From Coenobita brevimanus (lineage: Eukaryota > Arthropoda > Malacostraca > Decapoda > Coenobitidae), in contig CM064657.1 in the NCBI GenBank assembly GCA_032717465.1, positions 19,247,232 through 19,311,231 on the forward strand: a stretch of 64,000 nucleotides of DNA, given 5' to 3'. The translations under genes were made by a program, and so were the position numbers. Below are positions 34,831 through 46,194 of this stretch, piece after piece. The notes under the pieces are model-generated. The model did not search any database, was not told where the DNA came from, and saw only the letters and a program-made list of their open reading frames with translations. The first letter of the stretch is position 1, and each line of letters begins with the position of its first letter.

Positions 34831-35007
34831 AATTTTCTTTTTCCTAGTTTTCATGCTTGCCATCAGATGGTTGGCACAATGTGCGAGTTTGGGGTGCTGG
34901 CCAGTCCTTTTTTAGGGGCCTTCCTAAGCATTTATCCAAACCTGCTCGCTTGTCAGGGGCTGTGCCGTCCCGCACCTCTACGTGGTTAAAGCCATTAACT
35001 ATGCCTG

Positions 35008-35830
35008 ATGCAGTAAACGTTGTTCTGCAGTGGAACTGCAGAGGTGTTAGATTCAGTTGGGAGGAACTTTACCTGCTTCTGTCCGAGTTTCACCCCTTCT
35101 GTGTCCGCCTTCAGGAAACTTTGGCTGGAGACAGGCCTCTTCCTGCTCCTAGAGGATACACAGCATTCTGCTCACCACCTCTGGTGGACTGTGGTTCTCA
35201 AGGTGGCTGTGCTATTCTGTGTACAGATGTTTCATTCACTTTTATTTTATTTTTTTGTCCAGTCCCCTTACAGGTTGTGGTTGTTCAGTTACACATGGAG
35301 TGGAATTACATATTCTGTAGCCTTTCCTTACCACCCTCTGTACCTGTCTCACGTGCCAATCTTGATCACAGTATTCGTCAATTCCCAAGGCGATTTGTTC
35401 TCCTAAGTGACCTAAATATGTGTCATGCTTTGTGGGGTGATACTCTAAGTAACTCCCATGGTGATCTCCTGGCATCGTTGATTGAGGATTTAGACCTGGT
35501 TCTTTTGACTACTGGCAGCCTGATGCATTTTCATGTACAAAATGGTACTTTATCTATTAATGAACTTACACTGGTCTCCCCTGATTGTTTGTTGGACTTG
35601 TCTACTCCCCTGATTGTTCGTTGGACTTGTCTACTCCCCTGATTGTTCGTTGGACTTGTCTACTCCCCTGATTGTTCGTTGGACTTTTCTTGTCATAATT
35701 TGCCTGGCTTTTGCGGTAGTGATCATTACCCTATTGTGATTAAGGCATGCAACTCTGTGCCGGTGGAGCGTGTCCGTCACTGGTGTTTGGGTTGGGCAAA
35801 CTGGGCAGAGTTTGCACTGCAAATTTAACT
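35008..35830 (+). pseudogene. Endonuclease domain of the I-clade-like LINE
   Basis: The frame has VVLQWNCRGV at its start, a catalytic-type glutamate in RLQET, LLSDLNMCHALWG (normally GDFNxHxxxWG) and, further on, CGSDHYPIVI near 35715, which is the last endonuclease motif. A 29-bp unit repeated four times at 35576-35690 disrupts the frame, so the last motif is read only in a separate frame. The endonuclease cuts target DNA in the LINE cycle. Confidence 0.78.
35576..35690 (+). repeat. 29 bp unit repeated four times inside the endonuclease
   Basis: The unit CTCCCCTGATTGTTYGTTGG plus ACTTGTCTA occurs four times in near-perfect tandem. Because 3 extra units add 87 bp, which is divisible by 3, the frame downstream equals the frame upstream. 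Reading through the middle, however, meets TGA codons in the shifted phases. Confidence 0.93.
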
Positions 35831-36189
35831 AAAGTGTTACTGACTTTCAGTGCTGAGGATACGGAACAGTAATTTACATCCACTGCATATTAGGCTGATC
35901 GTTCCTCTATTCCTCAACGTCTGGAAAGTTTTGCAGGAGACTCGTGCGTGATGGAATGAGGAGTGCACTCTGGTCAGGAGTGTCTACAAAGCTGCTAGTA
36001 GGAGAAACAAGAGAGATAAAAATGTCTTTAAAAAAAAATCAGTTAATGATGGGTTATGAAAAACTTACGTCGTAGATCGTGGAGAACTTATCTCGCCAGT
36101 CACCTCGTCCACTCCTTTACCACAGATCTGGAAGAAGGGGAGGAAAATAACGAGTAAATATTCACCTTCTCCTCCCTTAGTACTTAAAA

Positions 36190-36480
36190 TCCAAGGGTCT
36201 TCTGTATCCAACGCCTCTGAGGCAGCTTCAGCCGAGGCAGAATACTTTTATGTTACTAAATCTGATCCCACCAAGCCATTTAGCTGTCCTTGCAGTCAAC
36301 AGGGCAGGATAGGTATTTCGTTTTTGTCTAGTGGAGGAGAACCTTGTAATACTGTCTTTACTCTCCGTGAACTTCGTGCTGTTCTCCAGCAGTGTAGTGA
36401 CTCTGCTCCTCGACCTGATGACATTCCCTGTTTCACCAGCCCTCAGGACCTGTTCCTGACCCTCTCCCTTTGCTGAACAT
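36190..36480 (+). pseudogene. Start of the RT domain of the I-clade-like LINE
   Basis: A frame ends with FTLRELRAVLQQCSDSAPRP followed by DDIPC. This is the conserved approach to the first RT motif (usually P-G-P-D-D-I-P). Coding similarity stops near 36480. The 35840-36190 stretch before it shows only scattered linker fragments. Confidence 0.65.
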
Positions 36481-36605
36481 TTTCAGCGTTTTTATTAATA
36501 CAGAGAATAGCCCACATACTCTCAAAATACCTCTACCTCCGACTGTCTACACCACACTACATACAGATTAGATATCACACCTTCTATTTCCATCCCCCCT
36601 TAGCA

Positions 36606-37680
36606 ATGACTGCTGCTTTAATATCAGCAAATTCGGTGGTATCTCGGATTGCCACCATCGGCAGGATAGGGCTGGTGGCACAGGGTCCTCCTGGTGGCAA
36701 TCAAGCGACTGTGCCAACAGCGGTTGTTGCAAACACTTTTCATGCTCGTCAACGAAACACAGGATCATCATTATATTTCACTAATATCCGTGGTTTTAAT
36801 ACCAATCGAAATTCCAATCACTTTTCCGTCCAGTCTATATCCCCTCTAGCCCAGTTCCTCACAGAACCCCAAATCTCTCCCTCTACTGCCATATCTCCAT
36901 TTTGTTTTCCTGGTTACAATTTCCCCCAAAACTTCTGTTGTTATATTAAATCCAAGATTGCAGTTGACAGTTTTAAACTTCACTCCAGCTAATTTTGATT
37001 ATTCACTATATAAACTAAATTATCTAAATTTGTGTAGTTTATCGCTTCACCAATGATTCTTCAGAACCCAGCGTATTGACTCTATATGTACACAGTTGAC
37101 CAACTTTAATCTCACCCATACCACTGAAATTACCGTTTTGGTTTATTCCAATGTCCATAATGTAGAATGGCACTCTGCCAGGACTGACAACACTCGCCTA
37201 GAATGCAAGCTATTTGCAGAACAATTTCATTTCACGCAACTGGTAAAACAACCAACCAGATAATCCTGACCATAGCACCTCTATCTTGGACCTATCCCTG
37301 ACAAATAATCCGGATCAGTACAGGATATAAGCAATGTCACCACTTTCATCCTCCAACCACACTTTAATCAAAGCCTCATTAGTCCGCTCCCCCAAACCTC
37401 CCCATTCTGAACCTGCCAGAATTACCAGATGGCTATTTGACAGCCCACACTGGGATGCATTTCGAAATTATTTTGCTGATATTCCATGGCTGTCTTTCTC
37501 CTCCAGTGACAACAATTCTATCCAGTCCCACATTAATGACTTAATACAAGCTGATATGGAATTGTTCATACCCAGTCAACGGTTCACTAAAAGATCAGAC
37601 TCCCCAAAATGGTTTGACAGCAATTGTACCAGAGTAACGACCCAAGAATCCTTAGCATATAACCCTTACTTTAAAAAAAA
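36606..37680 (+). pseudogene. Endonuclease of the CR1/jockey-like LINE, degenerate
   Basis: The first frame has SLYFTNIRGFNTNRNS, the N-R-G/C-N-N start typical of these endonucleases, and LAQFLTEPQIS, which holds the expected glutamate region. Later frames include TSILDLSLTNNPDQ and SSSNHTLIKA (normally SDHxLI) at ~37350. The region after that, DSPKWFDSNCTR, begins the linker. An A-run at 37672-37688 and several stops interrupt it. Confidence 0.68.
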
Positions 37681-37856
37681 AAAAAAAATCTTATTCACTT
37701 AGTCAATATAAAACTACCAGAAACCACGCAAGCATCCAACCCATTAAATAACCCTAATGATGATAGACTGTTCTGGTCAACTCTAAGTTCTTTCAATAAT
37801 AACTATCAAATCATGACCCATTCCCCCACTAAAATCTTCAAACAGTAACATTACAA

Positions 37857-39782
37857 ATGACTCGCGTAGTAAAGCGAATACCCTTGCCAGTACATTTGAC
37901 AGAAATTCTACCTTTGGAGGATGTCAGCCAGAACTTCCCTGTGATAGAACTTGACTCTCACGAAACAGCTCCACTTAAGATACTGACTAGATACGTAAAA
38001 TCCATCCTCGACAATTTGCCGACCAACAAAGCACCAGGTCCAGATGGAATTCTTCCAATTATTTTGAGAAAGTTTTCCCCAGAGCTTGCTCCTGTTCTTG
38101 CTAAATTATTCGGACTATACTTGTTCATTCCCTAATTCTTGGAAGAAAGCCAATATCCACCCAATTCCGAAGCAAGGAAGTTCGTCTGCACCCTCTGATT
38201 ACTGACCAATCTATCACATCTCTTTGTAAAGCATTTGAGATTGTAATTAATAAGTGGATAGTTAAACATCTTGAATCCAACAGCCTTATTAGTGAGAGAC
38301 AGTATGGTTTTCGCCACGAAAGATCCATTGTTGATATACTCAGTCTCCTGACTCATGCCTCCAGTCAACCAATTGACCCATGCAGTAGCTCTTGATGTTT
38401 CTAAAGCGTAGTAAAGCGAATACCCTTGCCAGTACAGATTATTTTTCCTGTGTACAGTACAGGTTTCTCTCTTCATTTCTAAAGCTCTTGACAGAGTGTG
38501 GTACCGTTCCCTGCTGTCCAAACTCACTTGCTATGGCATATCATCTTATGTTCCTCTGATTTCCTCATACCTCAGCGACAGGAAATAAAAGTAGATGATG
38601 TACATTCAATTATTGCCGGCGTGCCGTAAGGAACAGTTCTGGCTCCAACCCTATTCCTAAGTCATATTAGTTATCTCTTATCTGTCAGTCATAATCTAAT
38701 CCATTTATATGCAGATAGCTTAGCGCTTCACAGTTCATTCACACTTGAACACCCATTCACAAACATTAATATCTCTAACTCACAACTCAGTACAGCAGCC
38801 TCCATAAATCAAGACTTATCTCAAATCACTGAATTTGGACAAAATATAATTGTTTCATTTAATGCGTTAGGAGACACACATTGAGGTGGTTTGGCCATGT
38901 GGAGAGGATGGAGAGTGAGAGACTGACGAGGAGAGTGTATGTGATTGAGGCGGAGGGGGAGAGAGGAAGGGGAAGGCCAGAGAAGAGATGGAGGATGCAG
39001 TGGAGAGGTATATGAGAGAGGGGGCTGTGAATTGGGAGCAGGGCAGTGAAATGGACAGGGTGACGTGGAGGCGATTTGTTTGTGGCTACCTCGTATAAGG
39101 GATTAGGGCGTCTGGAAATAGATAGATAGATAGATTTAATGCTAGGAAAACCAGATATGCTGCACACAGTTTACTGATAGACAGATATTGATATTATTCC
39201 TATATTACGGTACCTTCAGTGCTATTAATATTCTTATCTCTAAAAGTAATGAAATTCGCGGTGTTTCACTTAACAATGCCCTCAGCTGGGCCTCTCATGT
39301 TAGGTCGCATGCTAAAACCACTTCAAAGAAACGTGGATTATTGTACAGAGCCCGTAGCTTCTTCCCTGACGAGCAGTTAGCTATAAATTATAAGTCATGG
39401 TCTCTTTCAGTAGGAATATTGCTTAACCATGTGGAACGGATTTGGAGAGGTTGTACTAAAACAGCTAGATAAAAATAAGAACAAAGCTGTTAGAGTTATT
39501 AATAACCCCACATTATTTTACATAAATTTTTACGGCAAATGATCAGACGAAGTTGCATCCTTTGTGCCACCTCTCCATGCCTTTCCCTGTACTACATGGG
39601 AATCTGGTAGCGCTCATGACTGGACTCTCACACAGCCATATTGCAGAATTTCTGCCTATCAGAATTCTTTTGTTTCTTGAACTGCATCTCTTTGGAACTC
39701 GCTTCCCCAGAGTGCTTTCCCCCAAAACTTCATCCTACAGCTGTGTAAGTCCAACTGTCTATAATCAGGTGTATGGATTATA
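37857..39782 (+). pseudogene. RT and C-terminal domain of the CR1/jockey-like LINE
   Basis: NKAPGPDGILPIILRKFSPE is the start of the RT; then come YGFRHERSIVDILSLLTHAS and, in other frames, a VP-GTVLAPTLFLSHISYLL region and LYADSLALHSS, where the expected YADD reads YADS. An insertion at about 38403-38450 repeats GTAGTAAAGCGAATACCCTTGCCAGTAC, also found at 37866. After the nested RTE-like piece, the protein resumes with FNARKTRYAAHS and EIRGVSLNNALSWASHV. It is strongly degenerate. Confidence 0.75.
38866..39133 (+). mobile_element. RTE-like LINE, copy 3 (268 bp, 5' truncated)
   Basis: Starts GTTAGGAGACACACATTGAG and ends in (GATA)n after GGCGTCTGGAAATA, matching the 3' ends of the other RTE-like copies. 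It is flanked by exact 9-bp repeats ATTTAATGC at 38857-38865 and 39134-39142, and removing it restores the CR1/jockey-like reading frame FNA...K-T-R-Y. This is a clean case of target-primed insertion. Confidence 0.92.
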
Positions 39783-40150
39783 TTTGGCGAATGATGAGAA
39801 GAGTGGGTGGTGAACTGAATGAAAGGAAGGCAATGACTGAATATGTGTGTATGGATGAAAGGATGCGGTGTGTAATGGATGCAAGAGCATATGGAGGCTG
39901 AGGGAGTGGACTTTCTGACCACCACCTGGTGGTAGTCAGAATCAAGGTCCAAGCAAAATGGAGAAACAGAAGAAGGGAAGGACGGAAGGAAGGAGTAGGT
40001 GCAAGGAGAGTGGACAAGGTTACAAGAGGATGAAAAAAAAAGGCAGACTATAAGAGAGAGGTGGAGGAACGATTGGATGAATATGGACTGGAGCAGATAG
40101 GGGACGTGGAAGGTGTGTGCAAGATATTCACAGAAGAAATATGTGCATGT

Positions 40151-40498
40151 CTTTTTTTTTTTCGTGTTCGACTCTGCACAAAGGCTTCAGGGCCTATTTC
40201 TCGGGGGCGGTGACCTATCCCAAGGCCCAGTAGTCCTCCTACACCTCCACATGTCACCATTTCGGCGCTAACACCCACCGTCCATATTGAATACATGCTA
40301 GAGCTGTCTCATACAGGACTAGTGTATTGATATTAGCGGGGGTATTTTTACGACATGTCGGCGGGTCATCTAGTAAATCAGGGAAGTCTGCTTTTAGGAA
40401 ATTCAAATCCTTAACTGTTCCCTGCCCCAGACGGGATTCGATCCTGGGTCCATTAGGACTGCAGGCCGCCTCTATACCGATTCAGCCACCGCCGTGAG
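40151..40498 (-). mobile_element. tRNA-derived SINE, copy 1
   Basis: Read on the minus strand: A box TGGCTGAATCGG (40477-40488), B box GGATCGAATCCC (40433-40444), a ~280 bp body with GAGACAGCTCTAGCATGTAT and GTTAGCGCCGAAATGG, and an A-tail (T-run at 40152-40162 on the plus strand). A second copy is at 57912-58200. It sits inside RTE-like copy 4. Confidence 0.85.
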
Positions 40499-40505
40499 GT
40501 GTTGT

Positions 40506-42360
40506 GTGGGGTGAAGAGAAGAAAAAAAAAGAGTGCAAGGAACATCATGGTGGAATGAAGAGGTGAGACAGGTTGTGGCACAAAAGAAGAAAGCATATAA
40601 TGAATGGAAGAGAAATAGGGACGTGGAAGAAGTTGAGAGACGGAAGAGAGAGTTATATGTAGAAAGGAAGAGAGAAGCAAAAAGATTAGTAAGAGAGAGA
40701 GTAAGAAGAAAGTGGATGAGGAATTTGGAAGGAATTTCAATGTAAAGTGGAGGGACTGTAAGACAATATTCTGGAAAGAGGTAAAGAGAGTTAGACAGGG
40801 TGGCATTGAAGTTAGTAGGAGAGAGATAAAAATGGTAGATTACTAGTGGAGAAGAGAGTAAAAGTGAGAGATGGAGTGAACACTTTAAGGAATTGTTGAA
40901 TATAGAGAACGAAAGTAATGCGAGTATAAGTGGCTGGGGAATGGCTGGGAGGAGGGAGGTGAGAAGTCAGGAAGAAATCAGTAAGATGGAAGTTGTGGAA
41001 GCAATGAAGAAAGTCAAGATGGGGAAAGCCCTAGGAATTGATGGAGTGTGTGGTGAAATACTGAAGCATGGGGGATAGATAGTAGTAGAATGGATGTGGA
41101 AGATGTGCAGATTGGCCTGGGAGGAAGGTAGAGTCCTGGAGGATTGGAAGTCAGTATAATTATTCCCTTGTACAAAGGGAAAGGGGAAAAAGAAGTATGT
41201 GGTAATCATAGGGGAGTTTGTCTTCTTATTGTAATAGGAAAAGTATATGGCAGGATACTTGTTGATACAGTAAGGGAAATAACAGAGGAATTAGTTGGAG
41301 AAGAACAGGGAGGTTTTAGAAAGGGAAGAGGTTGTGTAGATCAGATATTCATAAAGGGAAAGAAGTTGTACACGGCCTTCATGGATTTGGAGAAAGCATA
41401 TGACAGGGTGGATAGACAAGGATTGTGGAAAGTATTAAGAATATATGGAGTTGATGAGAAGTTGCTGAATGCTGTGAAAAGTATGTATGAGGGTGGTAAG
41501 GCTGCAGTGCGTGTGGATAGCGAACTAAGTGAATTTTTCTATTTGAAGGTTGGGTTGAAACAGGAATGTGTCATGTCTCCATGGTTGTTCAATCTGTACA
41601 TGGAGATACAAGGTAGGGCAGTGGATGTTGGAGTGGCCCTAATGAGAGAGGGCAGTGTTTGGAAACTCCCTGTACTGTTGTTTGCAGATGATACTGTGTT
41701 GTTAAGTGAAGACGAAGGGGAGCTGCAAGGCTTGGTGGATGAGTTTGGGAAAGTGTGTAAAAACCGAATTTAGGTGAATGTAAGGAAGAGTAAAGTTATG
41801 GTCTTTGAGAAAAGTGAAGTTAGTGAATGTACAGTGAGGTTGAATGAGGAGGAAATGGAAAATGTGAGTAAGTTTAAGTACCTGGGTAGTGTGATGAGTA
41901 AGGATGGAAGTTTGGAGGGTGAAGTGCTTGAAAGGGTACAACAAGGAGGAAACGTTGCTGGTTCCTTGAAAGCAGTGATAAGAAACAGGGAAGTGAGCAT
42001 GGAAGTGAAAAAGTTACTACATGACAGTATTGTAATACCAACTCCAACGAATGGAAGTTAAGCTTGGACCTTGTTGGTGGGACACAAGTGTAAGAGCAGT
42101 GGAAATTAGTTATTTGAGAAGAGCCTGTGGTGTCACACGGAGAGACAGACTGACAAATGAGGAAGTGAACAAGCGTTGTGGTGTGGATGCGGATATAATA
42201 GGAAGCGTTAGGAGATAAACACTGAGGTGGTTTGGCCATGTGGAGAGGATGGAGAGTGAGAGACTGACGAGGAGAGTGAATGTGAGTGAGTTGGAGGGGG
42301 AGAGATGAAGGGATGGAGTGGAGGGGTATATGAGGGAGGGGTGTGTGAGCTGGGAGCAGG
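40506..42360 (+). pseudogene. Linker and RT of RTE-like LINE copy 4
   Basis: Frames at 40533-40745 (linker), 40893-41078 (KMGKALGIDGVCGEILKHGG), 41144-41773 (RT core: FMDLEKAYDRVDRQGLW, CVMSPWLFNLYME, LLFADDTVLLSEDEG) and 41774-42061 (SVMSKDGSLEGEV) are separated by frameshifts or stops. The catalytic FADD is intact, unlike in copy 1. Short deletions are visible, such as the loss of about ten residues after the DQIF motif and of D-G-V-I-K before E-I-Q-G. Confidence 0.82.
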
Positions 42361-42499
42361 GCAGTGAAATGGCAGGGGACAGGACGGCATGGAGGCGATT
42401 TGTTTGTGGCCATCCCATATGGGATTAAGGCGTCTGGCAATAGATAGATAGATAGATTTTTCCTTCCTATGTTCTGTTATTTAAAAAAAGAAGGCAAGG

Positions 42500-44060
42500 C
42501 TGAGGCTATGCATTATTGTATAATAAGGGGGGTTCACCCAGACCCTGTTTTATTTCTACATGAGTGCCAGCTACAGTGCGTGGAAGAGAACAAGGTTGTT
42601 GGCTTAACATTTCACTACTGACAATTGGATTTCACATATGAAACTTGTAAGAGTGTCTTGTCTGAAGGGAGTAAATTTGTCGAGGGTACTATCTCACACC
42701 TCATAGGATGCTGATCGGAAGACACTCCTACACCTGTATCAAGCCTAAGTGGGATCTAAACTTGCCTACAGTTGCGAGGTGTACTCCTCTACTACTGTGG
42801 TGTTGCTTGGTGTTCTTGATCCTGTGCATCATGCTGGACTGATTCTTGTTACTGCTGCTTTCAGATCCTCCCCAGTTCCTAGCTTCTTGGTCCAGGCTGG
42901 CGTGCCTCCCCTAGGTCTACAGCACAAGTCACTAATCACTCAATACTAGAACCATGTGAGACACATACTAAACACTAACTGCTGTTTGTATGTCAAAAAG
43001 TCTTTTTTTTTTTTATACTGTGATTGGCATTCTTGCACTGCACATCTTTTGGGGGTACAGGATCAGGCAGACTATGGGGGATTGGGTCTGTCTGTGGAGC
43101 CAGTCTGCCCTGTCCGGCTCCCAAGGATCGTTCCATGGTTCCTTCCAGAGCTGAAGGTATCAATACTTCTGTCACTTCTCTAGCTCTCTATTGGCTATTT
43201 TTGTATCATCCATCCATTCGCAGAGGCACCGTTCCAGTAGATACAGATGGTTCGAAACTAGACAGTGGTGTCAGGTTTGGGGTGGTTTTCCCAAATTTTG
43301 TGAGAGGAGGAAGTCTTCCTCTGGATTCATTATTTTTACTACATAGCTGACTGCTGTCGTATTAATTCTCCATGTGATTTTAACACAAGAGGAGTCTTCT
43401 TTTATGATTTTTAGTGATTTTCAAAGAGCCCTTTTGGCTCTTAAGTCCTTTACTTCAGCTACATCCCATGGTCCTTGCCGTTTTTGAGTGGCTTTTCCTG
43501 ATATAGAGGCTGGGTAAACTTGCCCAGTTTTGTTGGGTTCCCGTGCATGTTGTTATGGAGGACAATGAGAGGGTGGCTACATTAGCTAAAGCTGCATCTT
43601 CTCAATATACCCCTACCAACTGCCTGCTTTCCGTTTCCGATATGACACCTTCCTTGAAGTCTGCGATTCAAACTTGTTGGCAGAGACAGTGGGAAGCTAT
43701 TGTTCATAATAAAGGAGATTTTTCAGATGGTGGTTGTGCCGAGGCTTCTTCCCTCCATGGCTGGGCGATTGGAGGTGGCTGTTGCACGGCTTTGCATTGG
43801 GCACTCACGGCTTACTCATTGGTTCTTGGTGAGTGGTGAGACTCAGCTATTCTGTGATGATTGCTTGACTATCCTTACTGTCCATCACTTGCTGGTCGAG
43901 TGCCCAAGTCTGGGGAACCTACGTATGAGATTCCTCCACAGGCATAAGGTGGTGGATGGCAGGCTACCCATTGTCTGTCCTCGGTGCTTGGAGGAGCCAA
44001 CGATTCTCAATGATGTTTTTAGTTTTCTTCAGGAGGCGGGCTTCTTACAATTACTGTAGG
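42500..44060 (+). pseudogene. 3' half of I-clade-like pol: thumb, RNase H and C-terminal domain
   Basis: Fragments include PDPVLFLHECQLQCVEENKV (~42540-42600), SHMKLVRVSCLKGVN, YSCEVYSSTTVVLLGVLDPV followed by HHAG (42749-42949), the RNase H start VDTDGSKLDSGVRFGVVFP (~43240-43300), N-E-R-V-A-T-L-A-K and CLLSVSDMTPSLKSAIQTCW (43543-43700), and GHSRLTHWFLVSGETQLFCD then HHLLVECPSL (~43790-43920), a Cys/His-containing C-terminal motif. Stops and frameshifts break it. RNase H removes RNA after reverse transcription. Confidence 0.8.
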
Positions 44061-44178
44061 AACCGGTAATTGATATTTACTGAATTATTCTGTTGTCATC
44101 TTAAGTACTTATTTCAACATAAGGATATCAGCTTTGTTTTAGTATGGATTTTTTTTTACCTCTTTTAACTAGTTCTCC

Positions 44179-44209
44179 GGCGGCATATGACCCTGGCAGT
44201 TGTGCCGCC
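44179..44209 (+). other. 3' untranslated hairpin of the I-clade-like LINE
   Basis: GGCGGCA and TGCCGCC form a 7-bp stem around ATGACCCTGGCAGTTG, shortly before the apparent 3' end of the LINE. Such a structure could serve recognition by the element's RT, but this is inference. Confidence 0.5.
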
Positions 44210-44219
44210 AGCTTTTTAT

Positions 44220-46190
44220 TATAGTTATTAATCAGTAACAATCAATTATCTAACCTTTGCGTTCCATTATCCTGTAATCCATTTCCTATTATATTTTTCC
44301 ACAAATTAATTTTATTCTCGTATTTCTGTATTTATCTGAGTTTTCTACTCCCTGTCCTATCGTTTCTTTATTGTCCTGTTAGCTCTCATACGTTTCCTAT
44401 TCATTCTTCCTTTTTCTTGTGACCTTTGGTCCATTCCTTCGCTCGAACATTATTTACCAGATTACAACGGAGTGGTTGAATACAGGATTATAGTACAAAA
44501 AAAAGTTAATGTTATTCAGAAACTATTGAGTCTTCGTTGAATCTGCGCATTTCAGCGCAGAGTCTGAAAAGTTATTTGTGTTTCTTAATTTGACATCTCT
44601 CAAAATTTGTCACCGTAGAGATGTAGAAGACCAAAAAGCGCAAATCTGAGTACCAAGCTGCGTTACTTTGGAAACCGTTAAAGCTAGAGCTAATCTACAC
44701 ACACCGTTGAAAGGCTTGTGAAAAAGTAATAGAACTTACGTAAGTGACTTCTCTTAAGTTTGCCATGATACTGTTGAAAAAGTAAAAAACAATGACTATA
44801 TACACGATTATAGGAAAGCTCTAAAAGGACCATTATTCCTAACTGGAACCTCAGAGTATGATGGTGTTTTGGAATGAATGTAGGTGGCTTTGACAACGAA
44901 ACCAGTCGTCTGCACGTAAACAACGTACACGTTTTAGGAAGAGATTTCGCCACGACCATACCTGGTCTGTCACCATTTTACTCTCTGTATACCTGAAAAA
45001 TAATCGTTTTTAACTTGTGAAACGGGATCACATACATAAATACAGGTGAATATATACGTTCCAGTCAGATTTTATAGGAATGAACTGATCAGTGTAAAAG
45101 AACTATGATTCAATTTTTTCAATAAATGGTGTGAGACGAAGTGGCTTTTTCTCCTATTTATCGAGAGAAAATTGTCGGGCGTTCACACTGTTTCGTTGTG
45201 CGCGGGAAGGCGACACACACTCATACTGTACACACAAACAAGCGCGCGTGCGTGTGTATCACCGATTTTCAAAAGAAAAAGATCGAGTACTGTATGTGTT
45301 CTTGACGTATGGTTTTTGACCATTAAGACAAGGAATGAGAGAGTACGCCTACCCGGCATTCGGATTTTAGTTCTCATTTACATAAATGCTTAAGCATTGG
45401 TTTGTTGGCTTTTGTGTGTGTTCATGAGTGGTGTACACCATTCTAATTTGCTGCTTAGGCATTACTGGTTTGTAGGGTTTTGTGCTTACAGTAGGTATTT
45501 GTAATACACTAAATGCTCACAGTAAATATGTGCTTTGGCGGTGCATGCTTTTAAAACCTACAGTGTAGGCCTGTATGCCTGCAGTGCCTAGCTAGAGTGC
45601 TGTATTAAACATCAAAGCCAACTTTTTTTTAGGCATAATTTATGTAGTATGCAAATGGTTATCACAAATTCAATTTATATGCTGGTGACTGAATAGGTCT
45701 GTGTGCTTAATATGATGTTAATTGCAATACATTTAATAAATGTGCTTGTCATTGTTGTTTTCATCATCCATGATACATTAAATGAAATAATTCTGAGCTA
45801 TTAAATGGAGGGAAAAGTTATGAGGAAATAGAGGGGAGAAAAATATCCAGTACATATCATGAGGAAGAGAAACAATATTTTTACTCCAGTTATTGATCAA
45901 CTGCATAAAGGATAAGGCAAATGGAGAATAGACAATAGTGACAGAAATATGTTACATAACATCAGGATGATAGAAGAAAAACATTTATATGAGTTTAAAT
46001 TACCAATATATTAACATCAAAATTAGGGAAACAATAAAAGCCCATACTCCTGGTGTATATATATAAGAGCCGCGATGTTTGTTTTTTGTCCTTCAATCAC
46101 GCCCAAACCAATGGCCAGAGACCCCCAGATCCATATAGCCTATACTCTGAATCAGGGCTGACTCAAGGATGGTTTTAGGCGGGTCAGAAT
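44220..46190. other. No recognisable gene or repeat
   Basis: The 1.9 kb after the LINE has only short frames. It includes an alternating CGCGCGTGCGTGTGT stretch at ~45240 and AT-rich segments, with no similarity to other parts of the window. It may be host intergenic sequence. Confidence 0.5.
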
Positions 46191-46194
46191 TCAG

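Larger units (their letters stand above)
39788..42456 (+). mobile_element. RTE-like LINE, copy 4 (5' truncated)
   Basis: Begins inside the endonuclease (EWMMRRVGGELNERKAM-like text) and runs through linker and RT to a (GATA)n tail at ~42440-42456. It is inserted in the 3' untranslated region of the CR1/jockey-like LINE: the sequence left of it (GTGTATGGATTAT) and right of it (TTCCTTCCTATGTT) are adjacent in the related copy near 46910. It is itself interrupted by a tRNA-derived SINE. Confidence 0.88.
36500..42492 (+). mobile_element. CR1/jockey-like LINE nested in the I-clade-like LINE
   Basis: Endonuclease (36600-37680), RT (37857-38860) and C-terminal pieces (39140-39782) are on the plus strand. 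The final part of its 3' untranslated region, TTCCTTCCTATGTTCTGTTA and an A-run, is found at 42457-42490. The same 3' sequence ends the related copy at 46195-46985. Two RTE-like insertions (38866-39133, 39788-42456) separate the pieces. The 5' junction with the I-clade element near 36490-36600 is not sharp. Confidence 0.78.
32335..44215 (+). mobile_element. I-clade-like LINE, split by later insertions
   Basis: The 5' part (32335-36480) holds a GC-rich leader, ORF1 with gag-like features, an endonuclease and the beginning of RT. The 3' part (about 42500-44215) resumes after the RT core with thumb, RNase H and C-terminal regions. RNase H after RT is a trait of the I group among LINEs. About 6 kb of other LINEs lie between, and the RT catalytic core is missing. 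It is the host of a four-level nest. Confidence 0.78.
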
